64,000 nucleotides of DNA, from assembly GCA_038093515.1 (NCBI GenBank), contig JBBPSI010000022.1:62001-126000 (forward strand). The letters are read 5' to 3'. Position numbers and translations under genes: made by a program. This document shows, one piece after another, positions 14,782-24,877 of the stretch; position 1 is the first letter of the stretch; each line of letters begins with the position of its first letter. The notes beneath the pieces are model-generated. The model was not told the origin of the DNA. It ran no database searches and was given only the letters and a program-made list of their open reading frames with translations. The DNA comes from Butyriboletus loyo. Lineage: Eukaryota; Basidiomycota; Agaricomycetes; Boletales; Boletaceae.

Positions 14782-14966
14782 TCGTCCCCTCTACATACTT
14801 TTTGACTCTTAGCGGCTGGGCCGATCCGTGTTTTTGTTCACATGCTTTGGTGTATTTGGAATGGTCAGATGCAAAAGACATATTCATTAGTCTGATGGTG
14901 CACGCGGTCGAAGAGTCCACAACTCTTATAAGTTTACGTGGAAAAGCGAGATCTGCCGGTGATAAA

Positions 14967-16338
14967 CTACTTTTTCCGGAGCAGTTCCTTGGCCACCTCT
15001 TCGTTGTCCGCTGACTGATCCGGCAACCAAAAAGCCTGGGGACAGTCAGCGCCATGTCTACCTGGAGAGGTAAAATCAAGCACGTACCAGTTCTGCCCCA
15101 GCAGTAACCATCATCGCCAACCGCGGATTGAAACGTACACATCTGGAAGGCCCTGGGTGTCCGTCTAAGCTCGCCAAGGGCTGAAAACGCAGTGGTGGGA
15201 CCTTGAGATCGACTTGGCCCGACCGTGTGGGCAGGTTCTGCATATCCCAAACGGCAATCCGCCCGTCAAGGCTCCCACTTATAACATATTTGCTATCAGG
15301 TGTCCATGAGACCTCCTCTCCGCTGTTACCTCTGACGGGATCTATGCTTTGAGGAGTGTCCAGACGTCGGCGTTCGAGCCCAATGCGCCCCTCTAATTTA
15401 GCGAGGAGATGGCCCTCAAAGGCATCAACGATGTAGTGTGCGTCCCCTGAGCAGCCCACCAAAATATACCTGCCATTCGAGGAGAAAGCGAGCGATGTCA
15501 TGTAGATTGGTCGAGGAGGGTAGCTGATGAGAGCCAAAGTCGGATCCTCGAGTGTGATGGTCAGGAAAGGTGCTTTGTCGTAATTCGCCTGGTCGTACAA
15601 CAGGATTCGCGAATACTGATTGACTGCTACTGCAAAGACAATTCCAGATGTGTCGTATGCAATCACTGGAGCGGCAGGGAGGTTCAGTAACCCGCGACAG
15701 GCAGGCACGCGGAGGTCCCAGAGGCGGACCGTCTTGTCCATTGAGCCGGACATGAATCCGTCGTCCACGGGCGACACTTCAAGTGATATTACGCGTTGTT
15801 TATGTCCCTTGAAATACTGCAAGTATTTGTTGTCGTGCAGGGAGTGGTACCGTATGGTGTCGTCTTCCTTGGTGGAGGCATGTATAACAGTCGTGTTCTT
15901 GTGGGTGAAACGAGGGAGATCAACGCCATACTTTTTCGAATACAGTGTTTTCAGGTGTCTGTTTGACACTCAGGTCAACGGTGTACTGCAACAGAGTTTA
16001 CGACGAAGATGACTTGCTTGCCCGTCTTACAGCTATATAACCGAAAGGTCTCATCTTCAGATGCTGTCAGGACTTGATCACCTCTGTCATCAAAGGTGAT
16101 TGCAGTGATATGTCGTGGTCCAGCATTCGCTCTCGAACTGCTCCCCGGCGTTGGAGGTGGTGTGGGTTCTACGGCACCTTTGAAGATTTTAGCGGGCTTG
16201 AACTTGGTCTGCAAACCGTGGCGCTCAAATCGCGCTGAGGTCACGGATAGGGATAAAACACACCATCAGCGCATTGGAAAGCGGTATTGTCGAAGGTGTC
16301 GGGTTGGCGCCATTCGTGGTTGCTAGTGGTGGTGCCAT
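14967..16338 (-). CDS. SWD2: Swd2/WDR82 WD40 protein (COMPASS and mRNA 3'-end processing)
   Basis: First exon MAPPLATTNGANPTPST starts at ATG 16338; after an intron, SARFERHGLQTKFKPAKIFKG follows. WD repeats are clear: ITAITFDDRGDQVLTASEDE, then the diagnostic LKTLYSKKYGVDLPRFTH, HDNKYLQYFKGHKQRVISLE, GSMDKTVRLWDLR and YVISGSLDGRIAVWDM. It ends FWLPDQSADNEEVAKELLR plus KK, TAG at 14969-14967. Swd2 is a subunit of the Set1/COMPASS H3K4 methyltransferase and, in yeast, of the cleavage/polyadenylation factor. Intron 16017-15959 has to be read as a GC-AG intron: donor GCAAGT, acceptor CAG, joining KTGK to HLKTLY in frame. The promoter is shared with RPB5. Confidence 0.95.
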
Positions 16339-16415
16339 ACGAGGTCGAGCAGAACAAAGCCAGATCACACTGCGGCTGAGTTTGAATACCACTGTATAGA
16401 TTTACACTTCAAACC
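16339..16415. promoter_or_regulatory. 77-bp head-to-head promoter between SWD2 and RPB5
   Basis: Only 77 bp lie between the two start codons. No strong TATA is visible on either side. The spacing implies a compact bidirectional promoter or overlapping 5' UTRs. Confidence 0.5.
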
Positions 16416-17309
16416 ATGGCGGAGGACGAGACGGCAAAATTGTGGAAGGTTAACCGGACGGTACACGAACTCGTCAAGGATAGAGTCCGTCGACTTCATA
16501 ATGCCATGTCATGCAAAATCTCACCGAAAGGTTTCGTTGAGCTAGGGATACCAAGTCTCTGACGAAGAAATCAACATGGACCTCACTACCTTCAGAGCAC
16601 ACTACGCGAACAGCGGCGGGAGCGTAGAGTGCGTGGTTATTCCGGACTACTAGACTGCAAAGGAGCTGACAGGACCGACAGCCGAAATCAACTCAATTTC
16701 TTTACCAATTCGCGAGATAATCCTGCCGACCAGATATTCATCTTCTTTTCTGACGAAAGGAGTGTCGGTGTCAAAACGATGCGAAAGTGCGTGCTGTTTC
16801 AAGTTGTCCCATCCAAGTACTCACCCAGCCGTAAGGCTACTCGGTATCCTTGAGGAAAAGTCTATCCAGAGGGGAATCATCATCTTTCCGGGTAACATGA
16901 CGCCGTCGGCGCGAAAAGTGAACTTTGGGACCCTCACTTCAGGTCGCCGAACTTGATTTGACCTTTCCCTAGGTTATTGCGGCGATGTCTCAGCAATACC
17001 GGCTTGAAGAATTCTCCGAAGCCGATCTACTCGTCAACATCACTCATCACACTCTGGTTCCTCGACATGAAGTCCTTACACCAGAACAAAAGAAAGAATT
17101 ACTCCAAAAATAGTATGTGGTACTTTTCATCGGCGATCTGTATGCTGAGGTAGTGGTAATTCAGTCGACTGAAGGAAACGCAACTGCCTCGCATTCAGTT
17201 GGCAGATCCTGTTGCCCGGTATTATGGCCTTCGGCGCGGTCAAGTAGTCAAAATTACACGTCCCAGCGAGACGAGCGGGCGGTATGCGAGTTATCGTATA
17301 TGTTTCTAA
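16416..17309 (+). CDS. RPB5: RNA polymerase I/II/III subunit Rpb5 (RPABC1)
   Basis: Exon 1 reads [19 protein letters not shown]. Later exons give [70 protein letters not shown] and [19 protein letters not shown]. The highly conserved assembly domain follows: [60 protein letters not shown] and [20 protein letters not shown]. The end is read through as YRICF-TAA (17307-17309) without a further intron, giving the usual C-terminus. Normal length for the family. It is the shared jaw subunit of all three nuclear RNA polymerases. Confidence 0.97.
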
Positions 17310-18125
17310 GAATACATCCTGTCTTGTTGCTCCTCGCTCTCACAACTTTTTTAATGCTACCTCAGATTTCTTGTCTGTAGTAAGTAGATACCGAGTGACT
17401 GGACAATCCAATCATTCCCGGTCGGTGCATACTTTTTTCAAGTATGGAGATTGACTCCTTTTCTCGTCAATGTTGACTTTATCAGTTGCACTGCATGTAC
17501 CTCACAGCGATAGTGTAGACGGTGAGTCCAAAAATGGCCTGTGCGCCGAAGTACCCTAGAATCACCAATCTCGCTGTCCCCCCGAGTTGTGAGTGTACAA
17601 CTGCTATCAACTATGATACATTCTCGACACTGCTGCGTAACAAGGCAGCTTAAATCGTCAACCTTGGCCGTAACTCTTTGCCTTCGCCGGTGGCAACCCG
17701 AAGCTGTGACATTGAACGCGTGTAAGGCTTCCACCGGCTGGCTTTATCAAACGTCACTTTAAATCATGCCTTTCAACCAGCGTGACTTCCGGTCCATTGA
17801 TTCAGGCAATGCGCGTGGATTGATGTAGCGTTGGCCTGCTGCACTGACATTCGATGCTCAGGGAGCACCGCCTGGCGGTCTGTCACCGCAATGCCGACCA
17901 GGATCAACACTCAATGTCGACAGCGCATGGGACGATCAGGTACATGCGCAAACATGTGTGGTCACACTACCGTACGACATTTGTTATGTTCGCATTACAG
18001 ATCATTTTACATTGCCCCCAACAGTTACTAGATACATGTTGCGATCGCATACCGCTTTTGGCTTTGGCGGAATGCAGTGGGAGGACTGCATTTCCCCGCT
18101 AGGTTCGATCTACGTAGATGGATGG
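17310..18125. other. Convergent intergenic region, no gene seen
   Basis: About 0.8 kb between the stops of RPB5 (+) and homocitrate synthase (-). Short opposing frames at 17438-17762 look like chance overlaps. No RNA gene was recognised. Confidence 0.5.
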
Positions 18126-19953
18126 TTATGCTGACACAACAACATCTGGAGCCCTTCCGCTTGACAGCGACTCCCCACGATGTCTCTGGAGCAAGCGATC
18201 GAGTGCCTCCTTCTGTCCCACAGCGAGCTCTCCGCTCTGGATGCCAGAGTGATAGACACGAAGGAGCGAGTCAACGTCGTCCATGGATTGTGTGCGGACG
18301 TCGGCGAGCTCCTTGATCTTGGCAGTAGCGTCTTTGATCTATGTTGGGTGAATCAGCCATCGACGTGTATATCAAGTTGAGCGAATTAGAGATACCTCTT
18401 CGTCAGTGAGTTGGAGGCCGAGTTGTTCAACACGGCTCTTGACAGCGTTCCAGCCAGTGAGTCGGTGACTGACAGCGATCAGATGGCAACGTCGCTTTGT
18501 AACCTTGGCATTGCTTACCCAATGGAGACGTATCGTGTCAAGCCAAAGTCTTCGGGCTTCAAGATCTCGTAGGTGCTAGGGTTGTTGAGGATTGCCTTGG
18601 CGTGAATACCAGCCTTGTGCGTAAAGGCACAATAACCACTGAGTAGTGTGCGTGGGTGAGACGGATCTAAAGGGAGGAAGGAACACGCACGTAATGGGGT
18701 TCATGAACGGTACGTTAACCTCCACAGCTTCAGCGACAAGATTCTCGATTTCACGGAGCATGGGGAGGTTATACTTTGACTTGACGTACTCGGGGTTGGC
18801 AGCGTAGAGACAAGCAATGAGACCACCGAGAGGGGTGATGCCAACACGCTCGCCAATTCCGAGGACGGCTGCAGGAAGTGAGCGAGCGAGTGATGAGGAG
18901 CTATAAGGACGTACATGTATCGATGTGGGTGGCCCCTGCTTCAAGGGCGGTGTACGCATTGGCAATAGCTTAGAGATATCAGCAAAAGGGGAGTCGGAAG
19001 AGAAAGAGAAAACATACCCATTCCAGTATCGTTGTGGAGATGGATTTCAATGTCACAACCGACGACGCCCCTTAGAGTTCTGACAATGTCATAGACTTGT
19101 CTCGGATTGGCACAACCGACGGTGTCTGCGATGCCGACACGGTTGACGCCAATCTTGTCGACGGTTTGGTATATTGAGAGAAGGTCGACGAGGTCTGAGC
19201 GGAAGGAGTCTTCTGAAGAGAATCTGACTTCGATGCCCTTTGACTTGACGAAGGTGATGACCTCGATTGCGGTCTTTGTGATATAAGCCATGTCCTTTCC
19301 GTGCGAGAATTCGCGGAGGAAGGAGGAGGTGCCAATGACAACATCGACACCGTCGACACCTGTGATGGGATCAGAGGAGGTGTGAGCGTGGTGAGAAAGG
19401 ACGGACCGGTCTCGACGGCGATGCGAGCATCGTCCATGTGGCAGCGGATGTGAGTGAGAATCTTGGCTTTAAGGCCGAGGCTGCAGATGGCCTCGCAATC
19501 GATGCGAGACTGTTCGGAGGCAGCGGGGGAGGTGAGTTCGATGTACTCTACACCGAAGGCATCGAGTGCCTTGGCGATGGCGATCTTCGTCTTGGTGTCG
19601 AAGAAGGCATTGGCGAACTGTTCGCCCTCTGAAAAAGTTGAGCGGGATAATCGGACTTGTCGGCTTTTACGAGTCGAGAGTATCACGAAGAAGAAAAAAC
19701 GAACGAACGAACAGGAGGAGCGAAGAAAAAAAGTCTGAAACGAACCTCTGAGAGTGCTCTCGATGATCTTGAAGTTTGAGATGTTGTTCAGGAAATCAGA
19801 GGCACGGGAAGCATAGGGGTTCCGTTGGCGATGGTCACGTCCGGCAGCGACACCGTTGTGATGCCCGTTGACGGCGGGTGCGGCGGTGATGTCTACGGAT
19901 ATCATTTCGTTCTTTTGGGCGGGGAGAGCGTCTCCGTTGTGGTAGGGACACAT
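18126..19953 (-). CDS. LYS20: Homocitrate synthase
   Basis: Condenses acetyl-CoA and 2-oxoglutarate in the first step of the fungal alpha-aminoadipate lysine pathway. Starts [20 protein letters not shown] at 19953. FKIIESTLR joins across an intron (about 19745-19630) to [20 protein letters not shown], the conserved HOA-synthase active-site start. Further motifs are [72 protein letters not shown] (metal-binding His pair), [18 protein letters not shown] and [20 protein letters not shown]. It ends with TAA at 18128-18126 after a short Ser-rich tail. At least six short introns. Family members are feedback-inhibited by lysine; nothing in the DNA shows regulation. Confidence 0.96.
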
Positions 19954-20083
19954 TTTGGTGGAGATTTATAAGGAGAGAGAAAGAGATGAGAGATGGAGAA
20001 GAAACTCGGATTTTATTTGCTTGACAGACCGTACGGGGACCGAGTCATAACATCAATCTATCAATACACACCCGGCCCGTAGC

Positions 20084-20759
20084 CTACACCACCCGTCGCT
20101 CGCATCTCGTCTCCTCATGCACATCTCCGCACCGCAGATCACAATACGACATCCCACACGTTTTGCACCGGTACGCACCCTTGTACCCACACACCGAGCA
20201 AAGCATCCGCGGCGGGACTGGCGACGCCGGCGCAGAGGCAGTCAGATACGACGGCTGCGTCGGCGGGAGAGACGCGAGACCCTGGGGTGGTCGGTGTCAG
20301 CGTTGGTTCGGGTCGGACAAGCGCCACTCACGCTCTCGTCGATCAAAGCAGCGAGCCCTTTCCGATACAGAATCGCCGTGCGCACGTTCATCGTCGACTT
20401 TTTCTTCTTGGCTGCGTTGACAGTGGGGAACGTCCGCTTGTCCGAAATTACCGTCTGTCTTGCTCGGAATTTTGATTTCTGGCTCGAAGACGCCTCGGGA
20501 TCGGAGTCGGGTTCATTCAGCAGTGATGAGGCGGCGTAGTTTGTGCGCTAGACAACGCTCTGGTTAGAGAACGTTGGTGAGAACACTGATCAAACAAACC
20601 TCGAGTTCCTCGAGGTGTCTCTTTGTGCGCTTTGCGATCACATCGAGTGTGAAGACCTGTTTCGTGTGTCTGTTCGCTAGAGTGGGGTGAGCTCGACATC
20701 GCCCACGATGAGCAACGTTAGTGACGCTCACGGTGGTCTCTCGTCGTCGCTCTCGGCAT
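20084..20759 (-). CDS. VPS71: Zinc-finger HIT protein ZNHIT1/Vps71 (SWR1 complex)
   Basis: Exon 1 is tiny: MPRATTRDH plus one base, before a 59-nt intron. The next exon resumes NRHTKQVFTLDVIAKRTKRH. Then come TNYAASSLLNEPDSDPEAS, RTFPTVNAAKKKKSTMNVRT, AILYRKGLAALIDES and the HIT finger CSVCGYKGAYRCKTCGMSYC followed by DLRCGDVHEETRCERRVV, TAG at 20086-20084. All Cys/His ligands of the HIT finger are present. Length of about 165 residues is normal. In yeast, Vps71 (Swc6) helps the SWR1 remodeller load H2A.Z. Head-to-head with the fusion gene, 93 bp between start codons. Confidence 0.94.
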
Positions 20760-20852
20760 GATGGCTCCGTCACGTGAAGAAATGGCGCGATCAGCTATGT
20801 ATTACGCGCAACGAGCACTGCCGACATCAGCTCACTCCCGACGACGACGACG
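20760..20852. promoter_or_regulatory. 93-bp head-to-head promoter between VPS71 and the lyase/kinase gene
   Basis: The gap is 93 bp between ATGs, with a purine/pyrimidine-skewed ACGACGACGACG run next to the plus-strand ATG. An ATG at 20758 also exists but leads into a less likely frame, so 20853 is preferred. Confidence 0.45.
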
Positions 20853-23800
20853 ATGCCCCCCCCAAAGCCTCTCGACGTCGTCCGCTCCATCGAGCTCCCC
20901 ACTCCAGAGCCAGACTCGCCCTACAGGCCCCGCCAGCCCTACCGCTTCTCCACCGTCTGCGCCACTGTCGAGAACCCGGATCACAAGGACCAGTATGGCG
21001 CATCCTCCGTACCAATATACCAGACCGCTACTTTCAAGGGCGTCAGCGGCGAGTACGACTACTCTCGCAGTGGAAACCCGACTCGTACCCATCTCGGTTT
21101 GTCTTTTCGTCTTCGCTTCACCCCCCTCTCATCTTCCCACAGAGCACCATGTCGCAAAGATATCCTCCGCAGCCCATGCCTTTGCCGTATCCTCGGGCAT
21201 GGCGGCCCTCGACACCATCCTCCGTCTCCTCAAGCCTGCCGATGCCATCATCGCAGGTGATGACCTCTATGGCGGAACAAACCGGCTCCTCTCATACCTC
21301 CAGACCCACCAAGGCATCACCGTATACCACGTCGATACGACCGACTCTTCCACTCTCACCCCCCTCCTCCATCCAAAGAATAATATCGCCATGGTCCTCC
21401 TCGAGTCTCCGACGAACCCCCTCCTCAAAATCGTCGACCTGGCCAGTATCGCAAAGGATGTCAAGGAGCGCTGTCCCGATGCCCTCGTTGTCGTAGATAA
21501 TACCATGATGAGTCCCGCACTCCAGCGGCCCCTCGAACATGGTGCAGACATTGTTTATGACAGTGCTACAAAATACTTGTCCGGTCATCACGACCTCATG
21601 GCTGGCGTCATTACTTGCAACAGGGACGATGTTGCAAAGGTAATATCATTTCCTGTGGTACTCTTCCTGCTCACTCCTACCACCTCAGAAAATCGCCTTT
21701 ACTATCAATGCAACTGGCAATGCTCTCACTCCTTTTGACTGCTTCCTTCTCCTTCGAGGAACAAAAACACTCTCACTCCGCCTCTCACAGCAGTCACAAA
21801 CCGCAACCCTTGTCGCAAACTACCTTTATTCCCTCGGGTTTCCCACTTTCTATCCTGGTCTCCCCAACCATCCCAACCGCGATGTTCACGAACGCATTTC
21901 CATCGGTTATGGTGCAGTTCTGAGTTTTGCTACAGGCGACAAGGACGTCAGCGAACGCATCGTTGCCGGTACACGGCTGTGGGCCGTCAGTGTCAGTTTT
22001 GGCTGCGTCAATTCGTTGATCAGTATGCCCTGTGCTATGTCGTACGTTCTCTTCATCGTCTTTTTGGGTCACGTGAGCAAATTCCACTAGACATGCATCT
22101 ATTCCTGCGGCAACTCGCGCAGCGCGTGGTCTTCCAGAAGATCTCATCCGCCTTTGCGTCGGGATTGAAGATCCTACAGATTTACTCGACGACCTTGAGC
22201 GTGCACTCATCGACGCGGGTGCTGTACGTCGAACCCCACAAGGCGTCGAACGGGTACGCACGACCATCAGCGAAGCCGTTGCAAAGTTGGCATTGGAGGA
22301 TCAGATTGCACAAGGTCAAAGCACGAAGCTGCAGCCACACGAGCAGCAATGGGTCGTCTCCTCACCCGGCAAGGTTATTTTGTTCGGAGAACACGCCGTC
22401 GTATACGGTGTACCTGCCCTTGCTGCTTCTGTATCTCTCCGGTGCTACGCTATCGCTACACCACATCCCGGGACTTCAAGACGTAGTGTCGGTGTGCACT
22501 TCATAGACATCGATGCGGGCGACGAGGGAGGGTTCAGGTACGAGTGGGACATAGGCAACCTGCCTTGGCAAGCCGTTCCTGGTGAGTTGCCACATCATGT
22601 TCCGAACTCATTCACCCATCCATCTTGCGATCAGCCGCGTCCCAAGCCAGCGAAATTCCTCTTGATCTTGAGTTTCTAGAGGAAATCTCTAGAGTTGCAC
22701 TTCCAGAGCCATTGGGGTCCCATTCACGCCAGGCCAGTCTTGCGTTCTTGTATCTATACATGCTGTTTGCCAAGGACTTTGAAAGCACAACTAGGTACGG
22801 TTTTCTCTCTTTATAGAATGCATTCATTGACGCATTATGTTCATCGTGGCAACAGACCGTCATTTACTTTGACCGTTCGTGCTGCTCTACCTGTAGGTGC
22901 TGGACTTGGATCTTCGGCGGCATTTTCGGTATGTACAACGACTGCGCTTATGTTGATTATCGGTCGCGTTTCTCCTTCCCCTTCCGATCCCGATCCCGGT
23001 TCAAGTTCTTCACTTCAAGAACCAGACAGGCTTCCCAAGTCTCTCGCAGACGCTGTCAACGTCTACGCCTTCCTCTCCGAAAAGATTCTACATGGTAACC
23101 CTAGCGGTATCGACAATTCAGTTGCTGTATACGGTGGGGGATTATTGTATACGAAATCCATTCCGAGTGAAGGCAAAGAAGGAGGAATGGTTTCCATCGA
23201 GGGGTACGTCTCCTCTCTATCGCGCATCATTACTACTTGGTGGGCGCGCGATGGTTCTCACCAAGACTACCTACTACGTGACCAGGTTCACCTCGCACCG
23301 CTTCCTACTTACGGATACCCGTGTCCCTCGAAACACGAAAGAACTTGTAGGTCGTGTCGGCAAGCAGAAAGTAGAAGAGCCAGCGAAGGTCGGAAAGGTC
23401 TTGAGTGATATCCAGGGAGTGGTCGAGAAAGCTGGTAGCCTGCTCTCTGGGTCTGGGAGCAAGGAGACCCTGGCAGTGCGTCATCCATTGTATCACCTAC
23501 ATTTTCGACCCTCGTCTCTGATGCCGAAGTGTCTCAGATCCTCATCGATGAAAACCACAGACTCCTTGATCAACTCGGTGTCTCACATCCTTCCTTAGAG
23601 GCTGTACGACGTATCACTGGGGCTGATCCATACAACCTCGCCACAAAGTTGACGGGTGCGGGAGGTGGAGGATGTGCTGTGACACTTATACCAGAGGGTC
23701 GGTGTTCACTTTCCCTTTTCTTTTCCTGCCTTGCGTCACTCAAGCGGCAGTCCTTTGCCCTAACGCTTCCTTATCCGCTCCGCAATGTTCCGTTTTTACC

Positions 23801-24095
23801 CGCAAACTGATGGCGATCATCACCCGCAGACTTTTCTTCGTCCAAATTGACTTCTCTCATCTCCGCCCTCGAATCCGAAAAGTTTCCGTCGGAGACGTTT
23901 AGAACGTACCTCACGGAAGTAGGCGGGCTTGGGCTTGGGATACTCTCCCGATCCGCGAATGCGTCTGACCTGCCCACGCCCCCTGCGCAACCGTCTCTTG
24001 TGGGTTCGGACACGCTAGAAACGACGTTTATGAACACGTCCAAAGCAGAGCTCAGAGGGTGGGTAGAATCATTGGGCAAGTGGGCATACGTATAA
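20853..24095 (+). CDS. Apparent fusion: cystathionine beta-lyase (N-term) + mevalonate kinase (C-term)
   Basis: About 930 residues. Residues ~1-430 form a complete Cys/Met-metabolism PLP enzyme: YRFSTVCATVENPDHKDQYG, VPIYQTATFKG, YDYSRSGNPTR, GDDLYGGTNRLL, VVVDNTMMSPALQRPLEHGA and the PLP lysine in YDSATKYLSGHHD. The end, CVGIEDPTDLLDDLERALID, is the normal lyase C-terminus. The same exon then stays open through a short linker (EDQIAQGQSTKLQPHEQQ) straight into mevalonate kinase: WVVSSPGKVILFGEHAVVYG, PVGAGLGSSAAFSV (GHMP ATP loop), ILHGNPSGIDNSVAVYGGG and LTGAGGGGCAVTL, ending KWAYV-TAA. I re-read 22092-22440 codon by codon and found no stop and no in-frame ATG from which a separate kinase could start. 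Lyase makes homocysteine from cystathionine; the kinase acts in the sterol/isoprenoid pathway. An unseen alternative first exon for the kinase remains possible. Confidence 0.85.
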
Positions 24096-24877
24096 AAAAC
24101 GGAAATCAACGCTTTTTGCCGTTCATCCGGCTGGCATGTCATTCTCATTGAAAACAGTCGATTCGTCACCGTGTAGATACATCTTGTACTTCATCTCGTC
24201 GCCTATGTTTGTAAACTTGGACCAAGCAAGCATTGATTTTCGATCTCCATCCTGTTCGCCTTAAAAAGAAACGCTTGGAGTATGGTTACTGCGTTTCATG
24301 CAGAGACATTCGGGCCTATATTAACTAGCTAATGCATTCCAAGAAATCGGGGATGAAAAATAGAGAAGATGCCTGGGGACAGAATTAAGGAGTTGCGGTG
24401 CACAGAAGAACAACCAGCGAAGTAGTGTAACAGAGCAAAGCAGGATAAGAGACGGACGTTGCGGAGGTGAGACATGAAGGTAATTGTCCATGAAGTGGAT
24501 TGGTACAGTAAATCAAGTGGTGGGACACGTCGACAAGGCTGAATGCTAGACATCACAGGGTAAATGAAACATGAGTGCACCATCAAAAACATTCTAACAA
24601 GAGGTTGAATCCGTCAATGTCCAGTCGTGCAAGGGGTGGTTGTATGTGTACATTGTGAATACGACGGGTGCACCGTGAACAGGCACGGATTACAGAGTTG
24701 AGGCAGACGGCGAGCCGGCGGAGCGTGATGGATCATCAGCATGGCGCACCGCAACATAACATCACGAAAACAACTTACCATCGGCCGCACAGATTCCAAG
24801 CCAATATAAGACAAAGCACCCTACGACAAGCATCACCGGTCACCACTCACTCAAATGGGCCTTCGCTCTGGAAAATC
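24096..24877. other. Convergent region with possible decayed 3' end of the histidine kinase
   Basis: Between the fusion gene stop and the kinase stop on the other strand. The first ~30 bases (minus strand) beyond the kinase stop still resemble receiver-domain coding in a shifted frame. Beyond that I could not find the expected Asp-containing DxxMP segment or the later Lys motif in any frame. Confidence 0.45.

Noticed and set aside
17286..17378. A last intron in RPB5 starting at GTATAT
   Set aside because: Reading straight through gives YRICF and a stop at 17309, which matches the normal Rpb5 C-terminus; the spliced version does not.
20117..20539. Plus-strand frame rich in Arg (20117-20539)
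   Set aside because: Antisense shadow of the VPS71 exon containing the HIT finger.
22349..22700. Separate mevalonate kinase start at the ATG in GCAATGGGTCG
   Set aside because: That ATG is in the wrong frame; it does not lead into the conserved SSPGKVILFGEH sequence.
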